64,000 nt of DNA, taken from positions 1-64,000 of the forward strand of contig CALXQU010000002.1 in NCBI GenBank assembly GCA_944390725.1, given 5' to 3'. The position numbers were made by a program, and so were the translations under genes. Positions 35,311 through 43,409 of the stretch are shown one piece after another (the stretch's first letter is position 1; every line of letters starts with the position of its first letter). Below the pieces are notes generated by a model. That model was not told where the DNA came from, did no database searches, and saw only the letters and a program-made list of their open reading frames with translations. This DNA comes from an uncultured Spirochaetaceae bacterium (GTDB lineage Bacteria; Spirochaetota; Spirochaetia; Sphaerochaetales; Sphaerochaetaceae).

Positions 35311-36887
35311 TTTCCTACATCAACACAGACAAGCTGAAGGCCTTCCAGGCCCTCAAGGCCGCAGCCCCTGCGGATATCAGGAAGCTGCTGGACGCGGGAC
35401 GCGTCGCATCATCTTCGGTCAAGCTCGGCGGCGGGCTTACGTACAACTGGGCAGCGATGCCGGTTTCCGATGAGATCGAGAAAGGGCTGCAGGCGCTGGC
35501 CGATGAGGCAGGGCTTGTCGATAAATACAAGGCCATCCTCTCAGGAGAGATGATGAATACCGGCGAGAAGAGGCTCGTACTCCACCAGCTCACCAGGGGC
35601 AATGTGCTCGGCAAGCCGGTCATGGCCGACGGCGAGGATAAGGATGCTTTCTACAAAGGCGTACTCGCAAGCATAAAGGACTTCTCCGAGAAGGTCAGGA
35701 ACGGCGAGATCAAGGGATCGACAGGCAAGCCGTTCACGACCGTCTGCCAGATAGGGATCGGCGGATCCGACCTTGGGCCCAGGGCCCTCTATCTCGCCCT
35801 CAAGGGCTGGGCTGCAGGCAGCGGCATCAAGACGCTGGAAGGCAGGTTCATCTCCAATGTCGATCCTGACGATGCAGCTGACGTGATGACGACCCTCGAC
35901 CCCGAGACGACCCTCTTCATCCTTGTCTCCAAGAGCGGCACCACGCAGGAGACCCTTACCAACAGGGACCTCGTGCTCGAGACGCTGAAGGCACAGCCGA
36001 TCAAGGGCTTCGACCCATCGAAGCATATGGTCGCGGTCACATCGAAGACATCGCCTCTGGCATCGGACAGCTCGATGCTCGCATCGTTCTACATCGATGA
36101 CTATATCGGCGGAAGATACTCATCCACATCGGCAGTCGGAGGCGTCGTGCTCTCGCTCGCCTTCGGCTACGATACATTCGAGAAGCTGCTCAAGGGCGCC
36201 CATGAGGAGGATGTCCTCTCCACGGAGAAGGATATAAGGAAGAACGGAGCCATGCTCGATGCCCTCATCGGCTTCTACCTAAGGTCCGTGGCAGGCTATC
36301 CTTCCACGGCCATCCTGCCCTATTCGCAGGCGCTCTCCAGGTTCCCGGCCCATCTCCAGCAGCTCGACATGGAATCCAATGGCAAGCATGTCAACAGATT
36401 CGGCGAGAAGCTCTCCTATCCTACCGGCCCTGTCATCTTCGGCGAACCGGGAACCAACGGGCAGCATTCCTTCTACCAGCTCCTCCACCAGGGAACGGAT
36501 ATCGTACCGCTGCAGTTCATCGGCTTCCGGAAGTGCCAGCGCGGCAAGGACCTCATCACGGCAGGCTCATACAGCCAGACGAAGCTGAATGCGAACCTGG
36601 CAGCGCAGATCGCGGCATTCGCACGCGGCAAGGAAGACGAGAACACCAACAAGGAATTCGACGGCGGCAGGCCATCATCGCTTATCTACGGCGAAGAGCT
36701 CACCCCGGAAGCGCTGGGAGCGCTCCTTGCCCACTTCGAGAACAAGGTGATGTTCCAGGGCTTCCTATGGAACCTGAACTCATTCGACCAGGAAGGGGTG
36801 CAGCTCGGCAAGGTGCTTGCCAAGAAAGTCCTCGCAGGCTGCGAAGGCGACAGCCTCCTCAAGGCCTATGCAGACCTTCTGATCTGA
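35307..36887 (+). CDS. pgi: Glucose-6-phosphate isomerase
   Basis: A 526-residue cytosolic enzyme interconverting glucose-6-phosphate and fructose-6-phosphate. Motifs are GIGGSDLGPRALY, SKSGTTQET, and the catalytic ESNGKHV and GEPGTNGQHSFYQ. Its N-terminus and the extended layout resemble the PGI subfamily of about 520-550 residues. It begins with a GTG overlapping the argR stop, an unusual partner for a glycolytic gene. A strong terminator follows. Confidence 0.93.
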   Translation: MISYINTDKLKAFQALKAAAPADIRKLLDAGRVASSSVKLGGGLTYNWAAMPVSDEIEKGLQALADEAGLVDKYKAILSGEMMNTGEKRLVLHQLTRGNVLGKPVMADGEDKDAFYKGVLASIKDFSEKVRNGEIKGSTGKPFTTVCQIGIGGSDLGPRALYLALKGWAAGSGIKTLEGRFISNVDPDDAADVMTTLDPETTLFILVSKSGTTQETLTNRDLVLETLKAQPIKGFDPSKHMVAVTSKTSPLASDSSMLASFYIDDYIGGRYSSTSAVGGVVLSLAFGYDTFEKLLKGAHEEDVLSTEKDIRKNGAMLDALIGFYLRSVAGYPSTAILPYSQALSRFPAHLQQLDMESNGKHVNRFGEKLSYPTGPVIFGEPGTNGQHSFYQLLHQGTDIVPLQFIGFRKCQRGKDLITAGSYSQTKLNANLAAQIAAFARGKEDENTNKEFDGGRPSSLIYGEELTPEALGALLAHFENKVMFQGFLWNLNSFDQEGVQLGKVLAKKVLAGCEGDSLLKAYADLLI

Positions 36888-36910
36888 AGAGCGGAATACT
36901 GCTGACAAAC

Positions 36911-36940
36911 AACGGGAGCGTGTACATATGCGCTCCCGTT
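36911..36940 (+). terminator. Terminator after pgi
   Basis: AACGGGAGCG (36911-36920) and CGCTCCCGTT (36931-36940) form a perfect ten-base stem with a ten-base loop, 23 bp past the stop. The T-run is only TT followed by TCC. Confidence 0.75.
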
Positions 36941-37048
36941 TCCATTACATAGATCAATCCTTACAGCTCTTATCCGCAACGAAGGCAGTGGCATTATTGT
37001 CTAGCAGAATCGCTTATTGGACAAAGCCACAGATAGCTGTATAATTTA

Positions 37049-37094
37049 CATGAATCAATTTATGTAAAACCAATTCATGCAGAATTGATTCATG
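37049..37094 (+). promoter_or_regulatory. Inverted repeats before ATPase gene
   Basis: CATGAATCAATT (37049-37060) is repeated in perfect inversion as AATTGATTCATG (37083-37094). A further half-copy, AATTCATGCA, is at 37072-37081. The last copy ends shortly before the AAAGGAG ribosome site of the ATPase gene. The arrangement is what an autoregulator or a dyad operator would use; no binder is known. Confidence 0.6.
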
Positions 37095-37110
37095 CAAAAA
37101 GGAGCTGAGG

Positions 37111-38478
37111 ATGTTTGTCGGAAGGTCTAGGGAACTGAAAGCGATACGGAAGGAGCTGGGCAGGGATTCAGGTTCAGCCATCCTGGTATATGGCAGGCGG
37201 CGGATCGGGAAGACAACGCTCATCTCCGAAGCACTAAAAGGAAGCACCGCACATGTCATAAGGTTCACTGCGGTTCCGGATGACCTGAGCGAGAATGCAA
37301 GAAGGCTCTCAAGGGCAGCTGGAGATGCAATGGGAATCCCCGGCCTTGAGATTACCAGCTTCGAGTCTGTCCTGAAGTATATCGCATCAACGAAAGAGGG
37401 GCTGGTCCTTGAAGTGGATGAATACCAGGACCTGAGAAGGAAGAAGGGAGAGGTCGTCGATGCATACTTCAGGGACTTCATCGACTATATGCCGCCGAAT
37501 ATCAAGCTGATAATCTCCGGTTCCGCGATAAGGGTGATGAAGGGCCTTCTGCAGAAGGACAATCCGCTGTACCAGCGCTTCTCGCTGGAGATACCGCTCG
37601 GCGAGCTTGATTATCTTGAGGCCTCGCTCTTCTATCCGGAACGCAGCATAAGGGAGAAGATAGGGCTCTACGCAGTCTTCGGCGGCATACCGATGCTCCT
37701 TTCCCGGATAGACCCAGCTGCAAGCGTAGAGGAGAATATAAGGGACCTCCTCCTGAGCAAGACCGGCCCGGCACGCCTCTATGCAGAGGATGTGCTCTAC
37801 TCAGAGCTCAGAAGCACAGGAGGCGCCTACTCCGCCATAGTGCGCATAGGGAACGGGAAGAGAAGCTATTCGGAAATCAGGGCGAGCCTGGGTGATGGTG
37901 ACGTCAACTCGCTTGAATATACGTTGGAGCAGCTTATCAAAGCTGATTTCATAGTCAAGAAGCAGCCCATAAATGCCATAGGGAGCAGGAAGAGACTCTT
38001 CTACGAACTGACTTCAAACCTTCTGAGATTCCATATCGCATACATAGAGAGGAACCCTTCCCTTGCCAGTTCCATGCCGGCATTCTATGAAAAGCATGTG
38101 AAGCCATCAATCGAGACATTCATCTCATATAGATTCGAGGAGATGGCAAGGGACTGGTTCACGATACTCGCTGAAAACGGCATCAGGAACGACATCGTTA
38201 CTGTCGGCACGTACTGGTATGATAACCCGAAGACAAAGCAGAACGGGGAATTCGATGTAGCCATCGAGACGCTGTCAGGCTATGAGATCTACGAGGTGAA
38301 GTACCTCTCATCCCCGATGAGAGAGAAGCTCATAAGCGAGGAAACAGCGAAAATCAGGAATGATATCGGTATCCCGATTGCATCCTTCGGATTCATATCA
38401 TCATCAGGATTCGAGAAGAATGGCGATATGAGGATATCCGGGGAAAGGCTGTTCGATACAGGCATCATCCGTCCCTGA
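37111..38478 (+). CDS. AAA ATPase with DUF234-like nuclease end
   Basis: A 455-residue protein. A P-loop with Walker A GRRRIGKTTL near residue 29 and Walker B LVLEVDEYQDL is followed by winged-helix-like material. The C-terminus has GEFDVAIE...YEIYEVKYL, a PD-(D/E)XK-like metal site. This is the archaeal-type ATPase family with DUF234. Its role is unknown; such genes are often horizontally acquired. Composition is more AT-rich than the neighbours. It stands alone behind inverted repeats. Confidence 0.8.
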   Translation: MFVGRSRELKAIRKELGRDSGSAILVYGRRRIGKTTLISEALKGSTAHVIRFTAVPDDLSENARRLSRAAGDAMGIPGLEITSFESVLKYIASTKEGLVLEVDEYQDLRRKKGEVVDAYFRDFIDYMPPNIKLIISGSAIRVMKGLLQKDNPLYQRFSLEIPLGELDYLEASLFYPERSIREKIGLYAVFGGIPMLLSRIDPAASVEENIRDLLLSKTGPARLYAEDVLYSELRSTGGAYSAIVRIGNGKRSYSEIRASLGDGDVNSLEYTLEQLIKADFIVKKQPINAIGSRKRLFYELTSNLLRFHIAYIERNPSLASSMPAFYEKHVKPSIETFISYRFEEMARDWFTILAENGIRNDIVTVGTYWYDNPKTKQNGEFDVAIETLSGYEIYEVKYLSSPMREKLISEETAKIRNDIGIPIASFGFISSSGFEKNGDMRISGERLFDTGIIRP

Positions 38479-38518
38479 TGTTCCATTTTCACCCCTCGCT
38501 TTCCCGGAGGAGGTCAAA

Positions 38519-38590
38519 ATGATACGGATTGAAAGATGGATTGGCTCCAGGTGGACAAAATGTCCCATCATTGGATTCCCTTCAGGATAA
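38519..38590 (+). CDS. Possible 23-residue small ORF with strong SD
   Basis: ATG 38519 lies five bases after GGAGGAGG (38506-38513), an optimal ribosome site, and opens a 23-codon frame ending at TAA 38588. The peptide (about MIRIERWIGSRWTKCPIIGF plus three residues) resembles nothing I know. It precedes the hsp20 promoter and could be a real small protein, or the relic of a longer gene. Confidence 0.3.
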   Translation: MIRIERWIGSRWTKCPIIGFPSG

Positions 38591-38632
38591 ACAGAATACT
38601 CAATTCTATATAATGCAAATAAATATATAAGT

Positions 38633-38648
38633 TGGCACGCCTTGTGCA
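38633..38648 (+). promoter_or_regulatory. Sigma-54-like promoter of hsp20
   Basis: TTGGCACGCCTTGTGCA has the GG (38634-38635), exactly ten bases, then GC (38646-38647) spacing required for a sigma-54 -24/-12 element, and TGGCAC is an exact -24 match. The start of hsp20 is about 55 bp downstream, with an AGGAGG site before it. No sigma-70 motif is as good in the same stretch, but rpoN was not seen in the window. Confidence 0.5.
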
Positions 38649-38702
38649 TGATAGTAGGTGTTCCAGGAAGGAACATAAATCAGTACATAAGGAGGCCACA
38701 AG

Positions 38703-39149
38703 ATGGCACACGACATTACAAGATACAATAACAGAAGCGGAAGAAGGGACCTTTCCCTGTTCGATGATTTCTTCGATTCGATGCTCGGAGCATGGGACAA
38801 CTACTCGACAAGGCTCCCGGCAGTTGATGTCGAGGAGACAGCTGAGAACTATATAGTGAAGGCGGAGCTGCCTGGCTTCAACGAGAAGAACGTGAAGATC
38901 ACAGTCGACAAGCACGTCCTTCATATCGCGGGCGAAATTGATGAGACCGAGAAGGAAAAGGACGAGAGCGGCAGGAAGTATCTCATCAGGGAGCGCAGGC
39001 AGGAGTCCTTCGAGAGGTCCTTCAGCCTTCCTGACGGGCTTGACGAATCGAAGATCACAGCTGACTTCGAGAACGGGATCCTCACGGTTACCCTTCCGAA
39101 GACACCGGCAGAGCAGCCCAAGAGGATTGAGGTGAAAATCGGCAAGTAA
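38703..39149 (+). CDS. Hsp20/alpha-crystallin small heat-shock protein
   Basis: A 148-residue chaperone that holds unfolding proteins. The alpha-crystallin domain spans roughly residues 40-130 with YIVKAELPGFNEKNVKI, RERRQESFERSF and ENGILTVTLPK. The N-terminus is short. AAGGAGG is eight bases upstream. A sigma-54-like element and AT-rich leader precede it. A terminator follows. Confidence 0.93.
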   Translation: MAHDITRYNNRSGRRDLSLFDDFFDSMLGAWDNYSTRLPAVDVEETAENYIVKAELPGFNEKNVKITVDKHVLHIAGEIDETEKEKDESGRKYLIRERRQESFERSFSLPDGLDESKITADFENGILTVTLPKTPAEQPKRIEVKIGK

Positions 39150-39164
39150 CCGGTTCCCACAGAG

Positions 39165-39195
39165 AACGGCAGAGCTGGATGGCCCTGCCGTTTTT
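39165..39195. terminator. Terminator between hsp20 and ppk1
   Basis: AACGGCAG (39165-39172) pairs perfectly with CTGCCGTT (39185-39192) and continues into TTT on the plus strand. It lies between convergent genes hsp20 and ppk1. Confidence 0.85.
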
Positions 39196-39212
39196 CTCTG
39201 TCCGAATCGTCC

Positions 39213-41276
39213 TCAGTCAGCGTTCCCATTGAGGGAATGGAAGTACGAGAGGAAGGCCTCCTGGCTGTTTATAGGCTCCGGGAGCCTTGGGACCGCCGTA
39301 TACTTCCCGTCATTGCCGAGCACCCTGCCCTTCACATTGTCATTGAACATGAGCTCAAGCATGCGGCTGATCTGGGATTTAATCTCAGGATTCAGCACAG
39401 GGGTCGCTATCTCGACGCGCCTGTCGACATTCCGCGTCATCAGGTCCGCAGAGGAGATGAACATCTCTCCGGAACCGAAGGAATAGATGCGCGAATGCTC
39501 AAGGAAGCGTCCGACGATGCTCTTCACGCTGATGTTCTCGGTCAGGCCGGGAACGCCAGGCAGGAGGCAGCAGATGCCGCGGATCAGCAGGCGGACCCTG
39601 ACTCCCTTCATGGATGCCTCCACAAGCTTATCTATGATCTCCTTATCGGAGAGCGAATTCATCTTGAAGGACATAGAGCCCTTGGAGCCTTTCGCGATCT
39701 CCTTGTCGATGCAGGCCATGATGCCCTGCTTGAGGGAATACGGCGCGACAAGGAGCTTCCTGTACTTCGCATCGATCGTCAGCGTCGCGAGATTGCGGAA
39801 GAAGGCTACGCCATCAGCCCCGATATCCCTATCAGAGGTGATGATATTAAGGTCCGTGTACTGCTTTGATGTGCTCTCGTTATAGTTACCGGTCCCCAGG
39901 TGCGTTATGTACCTGACCTTGCCCTTGTCCTTGAGCACGATGGAGATGATCTTCGAATGGACCTTGTAGTTCTCGACCCCATAGAAGACCGAGCAGCCTG
40001 CCTCCTGCAGCTTCTGCGCATATGAGAGGTTCGATTCCTCATCGAACCTTGCGCAGAGCTCCATGATCACGGAGACATCCTTGCCGTTCTCCGCGGCCTT
40101 GATGAGAGACTGCACTATGCGCGAATGGGTCGCGAGGCGGTAGATCGTGATCTTTATATCTGTGACGCGGGGGTCATCGGCGCACTCCTCCAGAAGCCAG
40201 AGGAGGGGATCTATCGACTGGAAAGGATAAGAGAGGAAGATATCCTTCCTCAGGGCGAAATCAATCATCGCGCCCTTCTGCAGGCCGGCAGGGATGCTGC
40301 CCTTGAAGCCCGGGTACCTGAGGGAATGGGCAGCCCCTTCCGGGAAGTACCTGTCAAGGGAGAACATATACTTATATGAGAAGCAGCCATTGACGATGAA
40401 CGCATGGTTCTTCTTTATGCCCAGATGCCTGAGGAGGAACTGCTTCAGCTCCTCTGACTCCCTGTTCATCTCAAGCCTTACCGCCGCGAGGCTTCCGCGC
40501 GATTCGACCCTGTTCCTGATCAGCTTGGAGAAGTCGAAGTCGTATTCGATATCGGCATCCTCCACCGATGCCTCGAAATCGGCGTTCCTCGTCACCCTTA
40601 CAAGCGCCTTCTCCTTTATCCTGCAGGACGGGAAGAGCGTATCGCCGAAAAGGAACAGCAGTTCGGCAGACGGTATCAGATGGCATTTCCTGCCGCCGGG
40701 CAGCTGCACCAGGTCATCGACCCGGCGCCCCATCGTAACCACGCCGAACATCTCACGCCCGTCGCGCTCAAGGCGCAGCACGAGATAGAGCCTCTGGTTC
40801 TCGAAGCGTATCATGGGATGCTTGGCGTCGAGGATCAGCGGGGAGACGAACGGCATGACGTTCTCCTGGAAGTATGCCAAGGCCTTCGCCTTCTGCGTCT
40901 CCGAGATGGAGTTCGACATCAGGATATCTATGCCGGCCTTCTTCAGCTCCTTCCTCAGGCGTATGAAGGTCTCGTCGGCCTTCCTGTAGTACGCAGGCAG
41001 CATGGAGAGCACCATATCTATCTGCTCTCCGGCATCCATGCCGGATTTATTGTCGGTGTAATCGGGGCTGTGAAGCTGCAGGTTCATCAGCGAGCCGAGG
41101 CGGACGCGCACGAACTCATCGAGGTTCGATATGAAAATGGAAAGGAAGCGGCACCTCTCAAGCAGGGGGTTCTCGCTGTCCCGGGCCTGGTCGAGCACCC
41201 TGTCGTCGAACTGGAGCCATGAATACTCCCTGTTGATATAAGGAGCCCTGATGCTTCTCGTCTTCTCCTTGCTCAT
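39213..41276 (-). CDS. ppk1: Polyphosphate kinase 1
   Basis: A 687-residue enzyme that polymerises phosphate from ATP into polyphosphate. The N-terminal NREYSWLQFDDRVL and FISNLDEFVRVR, and the phospholipase-D-like catalytic motifs YKVHSKI and NVDRRVEI are present. Histidines of the autophosphorylation site (VHSKI) are intact. It starts within the ppx stop (ATGA), so pfk-ppx-ppk is one transcript. Confidence 0.93.
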   Translation of the reverse strand: MSKEKTRSIRAPYINREYSWLQFDDRVLDQARDSENPLLERCRFLSIFISNLDEFVRVRLGSLMNLQLHSPDYTDNKSGMDAGEQIDMVLSMLPAYYRKADETFIRLRKELKKAGIDILMSNSISETQKAKALAYFQENVMPFVSPLILDAKHPMIRFENQRLYLVLRLERDGREMFGVVTMGRRVDDLVQLPGGRKCHLIPSAELLFLFGDTLFPSCRIKEKALVRVTRNADFEASVEDADIEYDFDFSKLIRNRVESRGSLAAVRLEMNRESEELKQFLLRHLGIKKNHAFIVNGCFSYKYMFSLDRYFPEGAAHSLRYPGFKGSIPAGLQKGAMIDFALRKDIFLSYPFQSIDPLLWLLEECADDPRVTDIKITIYRLATHSRIVQSLIKAAENGKDVSVIMELCARFDEESNLSYAQKLQEAGCSVFYGVENYKVHSKIISIVLKDKGKVRYITHLGTGNYNESTSKQYTDLNIITSDRDIGADGVAFFRNLATLTIDAKYRKLLVAPYSLKQGIMACIDKEIAKGSKGSMSFKMNSLSDKEIIDKLVEASMKGVRVRLLIRGICCLLPGVPGLTENISVKSIVGRFLEHSRIYSFGSGEMFISSADLMTRNVDRRVEIATPVLNPEIKSQISRMLELMFNDNVKGRVLGNDGKYTAVPRLPEPINSQEAFLSYFHSLNGNAD

Positions 41277-42166
41277 CTATTATCCTCCTCCAGTATCCTT
41301 AGGTATCCTTCCTTGACGCCCATGTCCGAATAGACGAACCGTTCCGTATCATAGAACTTCGCGCATGCCAGCGCCAGTATCGCCGCAGGAATCACTACAT
41401 GGATCTTCTCCGGGGCGTTGCGGAGCAGTATCCCGTTGCGGTCGCCGCTATCAAGGAGATGGTCCGCGAGCTTCCTCAGCATCCTGCGGCTCACCGTCCT
41501 CATCTCGGGGTCAAGCCTGCCATAGAAATCCGCATAGACATCCAGCAGCGCCTCAGCGGTGCTTCCAGCCAGGACTATGCGGTCATATGCAGCCCCCTGG
41601 TAGACCATCTCCCCGGTAAGGACATCGGCCACATAGCGCCTCATCTCCTTGGCTTCCTTCTTCGTCGGGAAGATATCGTCAAGGCGCTTGTACAGCGACA
41701 TCGGGCCGATGGGAAGGGAGAACATGTTCTCCATGTCAGGTTCCCGCAGGTCCGCGATCTGGCATGTCGCCCCTCCGATATCCAGGAGGAGCGCGCTCTC
41801 CTCCTCCGCATATCCGCGGTTCACGGAAGCTGCGCAGTAAGCCTCCTCGCGGCCGCTGAGTATCGTGAGCGAAAGGCCGGTCATGGCGCGGATCCTGTCG
41901 CTCACCTCCCCATGGTTCGCTATCAGGCGCATCGAAGCCGTCGCGATGAGGTATATGCGCCTGGCACCGACCTCCTCAGCAGCCTCCTTCAGATGCGCGA
42001 CAGCCTCCAGGACCTTCTCGATCCCCCTGTCCTGGAGCCGTCCCTTCTTCGTCATGTACTCGACGATGGAAAGGGACCTGCGAAGACGGAAGACGGGCCG
42101 GAGCCCGTCATCCATGACCAGCAGCGAGAGCGCCGTGCTGGAGAAGTCTATCAGCGCCTTCCTCAT
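41273..42166 (-). CDS. ppx: Ppx/GppA-family phosphatase
   Basis: A 297-residue ASKHA-fold enzyme removing phosphate from polyphosphate or pppGpp. Motifs are IDFSSTALSLLV, a catalytic Glu in LSGREEAYCAA, the phosphate-binding SALLLDIGGATCQI, and AGSTAEAL. It is short and lacks the extra C-terminal HD domain of some Ppx. Between pfk and ppk1 it probably acts with the polyphosphate kinase. The start overlaps the pfk stop. Confidence 0.85.
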   Translation of the reverse strand: MRKALIDFSSTALSLLVMDDGLRPVFRLRRSLSIVEYMTKKGRLQDRGIEKVLEAVAHLKEAAEEVGARRIYLIATASMRLIANHGEVSDRIRAMTGLSLTILSGREEAYCAASVNRGYAEEESALLLDIGGATCQIADLREPDMENMFSLPIGPMSLYKRLDDIFPTKKEAKEMRRYVADVLTGEMVYQGAAYDRIVLAGSTAEALLDVYADFYGRLDPEMRTVSRRMLRKLADHLLDSGDRNGILLRNAPEKIHVVIPAAILALACAKFYDTERFVYSDMGVKEGYLRILEEDNR

Positions 42167-43233
42167 TTACCGTCACCGAACGAGATGCCGATGGCCCTGG
42201 CCACCTGTATCCTCTGGTCGCCCACGGGCACGAACTTCATCTTGCCCGCGATGTCCGCGAGGGCATTATACGAGATCTCATTGCCCTTCATGGCGACAGT
42301 GACGCCGTATATGCCCTGCTTGACGAGCCTTCCTGCGAAGGTGCCCATCTCCGTCGAGAGGAGCCTATCATACGGGGACGGGGATCCGCCGCGCTGCAGA
42401 TGGCCAGGCACGACGACCCTGGTCTCGACGCCAGCCGTCTCCTCGATGTACCTGGCAAGAAGCTCCGTGCCGGTGGACCTCCCTCCCCTGTGCTCCAGGA
42501 GCTCCTTCTTCTTCATCTTGGACTCCTCAACCGTCATGGCGCCTTCGGCAATCGCGATGATGTTGAATGCGCTGCCGTTCTTGATCCTCCTCTTCACCGT
42601 CTTGACGACCTCGTCCGGATCATATGGGATCTCAGGCAGGAGGATGATATCAGCACCGCCGGCAATGCCGGAGAAGAGCGTCAGCCAGCCTACCTTGTTG
42701 CCCATGATCTCGATGAGCATCGTACGTCCGTGGCTTGCTGCCGTCGTATGTATCCTGTCGATGCATTCCGTCGCGATATCCACCGCGGAATGGAAACCGA
42801 ACGTCACATCGGTCCCGTAGATATCATTATCTATGGTCTTCGGTATGCCGACGACATTCAGGCCGACAGAGGAAAGGAGCGCAGCGGTCTTGTGCGTACC
42901 TGCCCCGCCAAGGGTGACAAGCACATCGAGGCCCATCTCCTTGTAGTTCTCCTTCATCTTCTCAAGCTTGCTCTCCCCGTTCCGGTCCTCTTCCGTCATC
43001 TTGCTGAACGGCTGGCGGGAAGTGCCGAGTATCGTGCCGCCGACATTGAGGATGCCGGAGAAATCGGAAGGCTTCATCTTCTTCGCATCATTGGTGATGA
43101 GGCCGAGATACCCATCGGATATGCCTATCAGCTCCACATCCTTGATCTGGTTGAATGCATATTTGGCGAATCCCCTGATTACCGCATTGAGCCCCGGGCA
43201 ATCACCGCCGCTCGTAAGAATTCCTATTCTCAT
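42163..43233 (-). CDS. pfkA: 6-phosphofructokinase-like
   Basis: A 356-residue enzyme of glycolysis. TSGGDCPGLNA, PKTIDNDI (catalytic Asp) and the substrate site MGNKVGWL are visible. Where the classical enzyme has GGDGS/T, this protein has GGAGT (Ala111), so a residue normally contacting nucleotide or metal is changed. Glycine after it, as in ATP-dependent types, is kept. Whether ATP or pyrophosphate is used cannot be settled here. First gene of the pfk-ppx-ppk operon; divergent from gdhA. Confidence 0.85.
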   Translation of the reverse strand: MRIGILTSGGDCPGLNAVIRGFAKYAFNQIKDVELIGISDGYLGLITNDAKKMKPSDFSGILNVGGTILGTSRQPFSKMTEEDRNGESKLEKMKENYKEMGLDVLVTLGGAGTHKTAALLSSVGLNVVGIPKTIDNDIYGTDVTFGFHSAVDIATECIDRIHTTAASHGRTMLIEIMGNKVGWLTLFSGIAGGADIILLPEIPYDPDEVVKTVKRRIKNGSAFNIIAIAEGAMTVEESKMKKKELLEHRGGRSTGTELLARYIEETAGVETRVVVPGHLQRGGSPSPYDRLLSTEMGTFAGRLVKQGIYGVTVAMKGNEISYNALADIAGKMKFVPVGDQRIQVARAIGISFGDGK

Positions 43234-43409
43234 TTCTAGCTCCTTTGCATCAGTTTACCACAGGGATCCTGCACTGGAAGCATGAGGATATCGGATGCAT
43301 GTGAAATAGCCATAATGTTTTGCATGAAATCTAGGTTAACTTTCCCCCATGCGTATTGCATCGCGAAAACGATATCTGCAAAATCAGATGCCATAGGGAG
43401 AACAGAAAT

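Noticed and set aside
41399..42820. 473-residue plus-strand frame opposite ppx and pfk
   Set aside because: Lies entirely over two well-identified genes and resembles no family.
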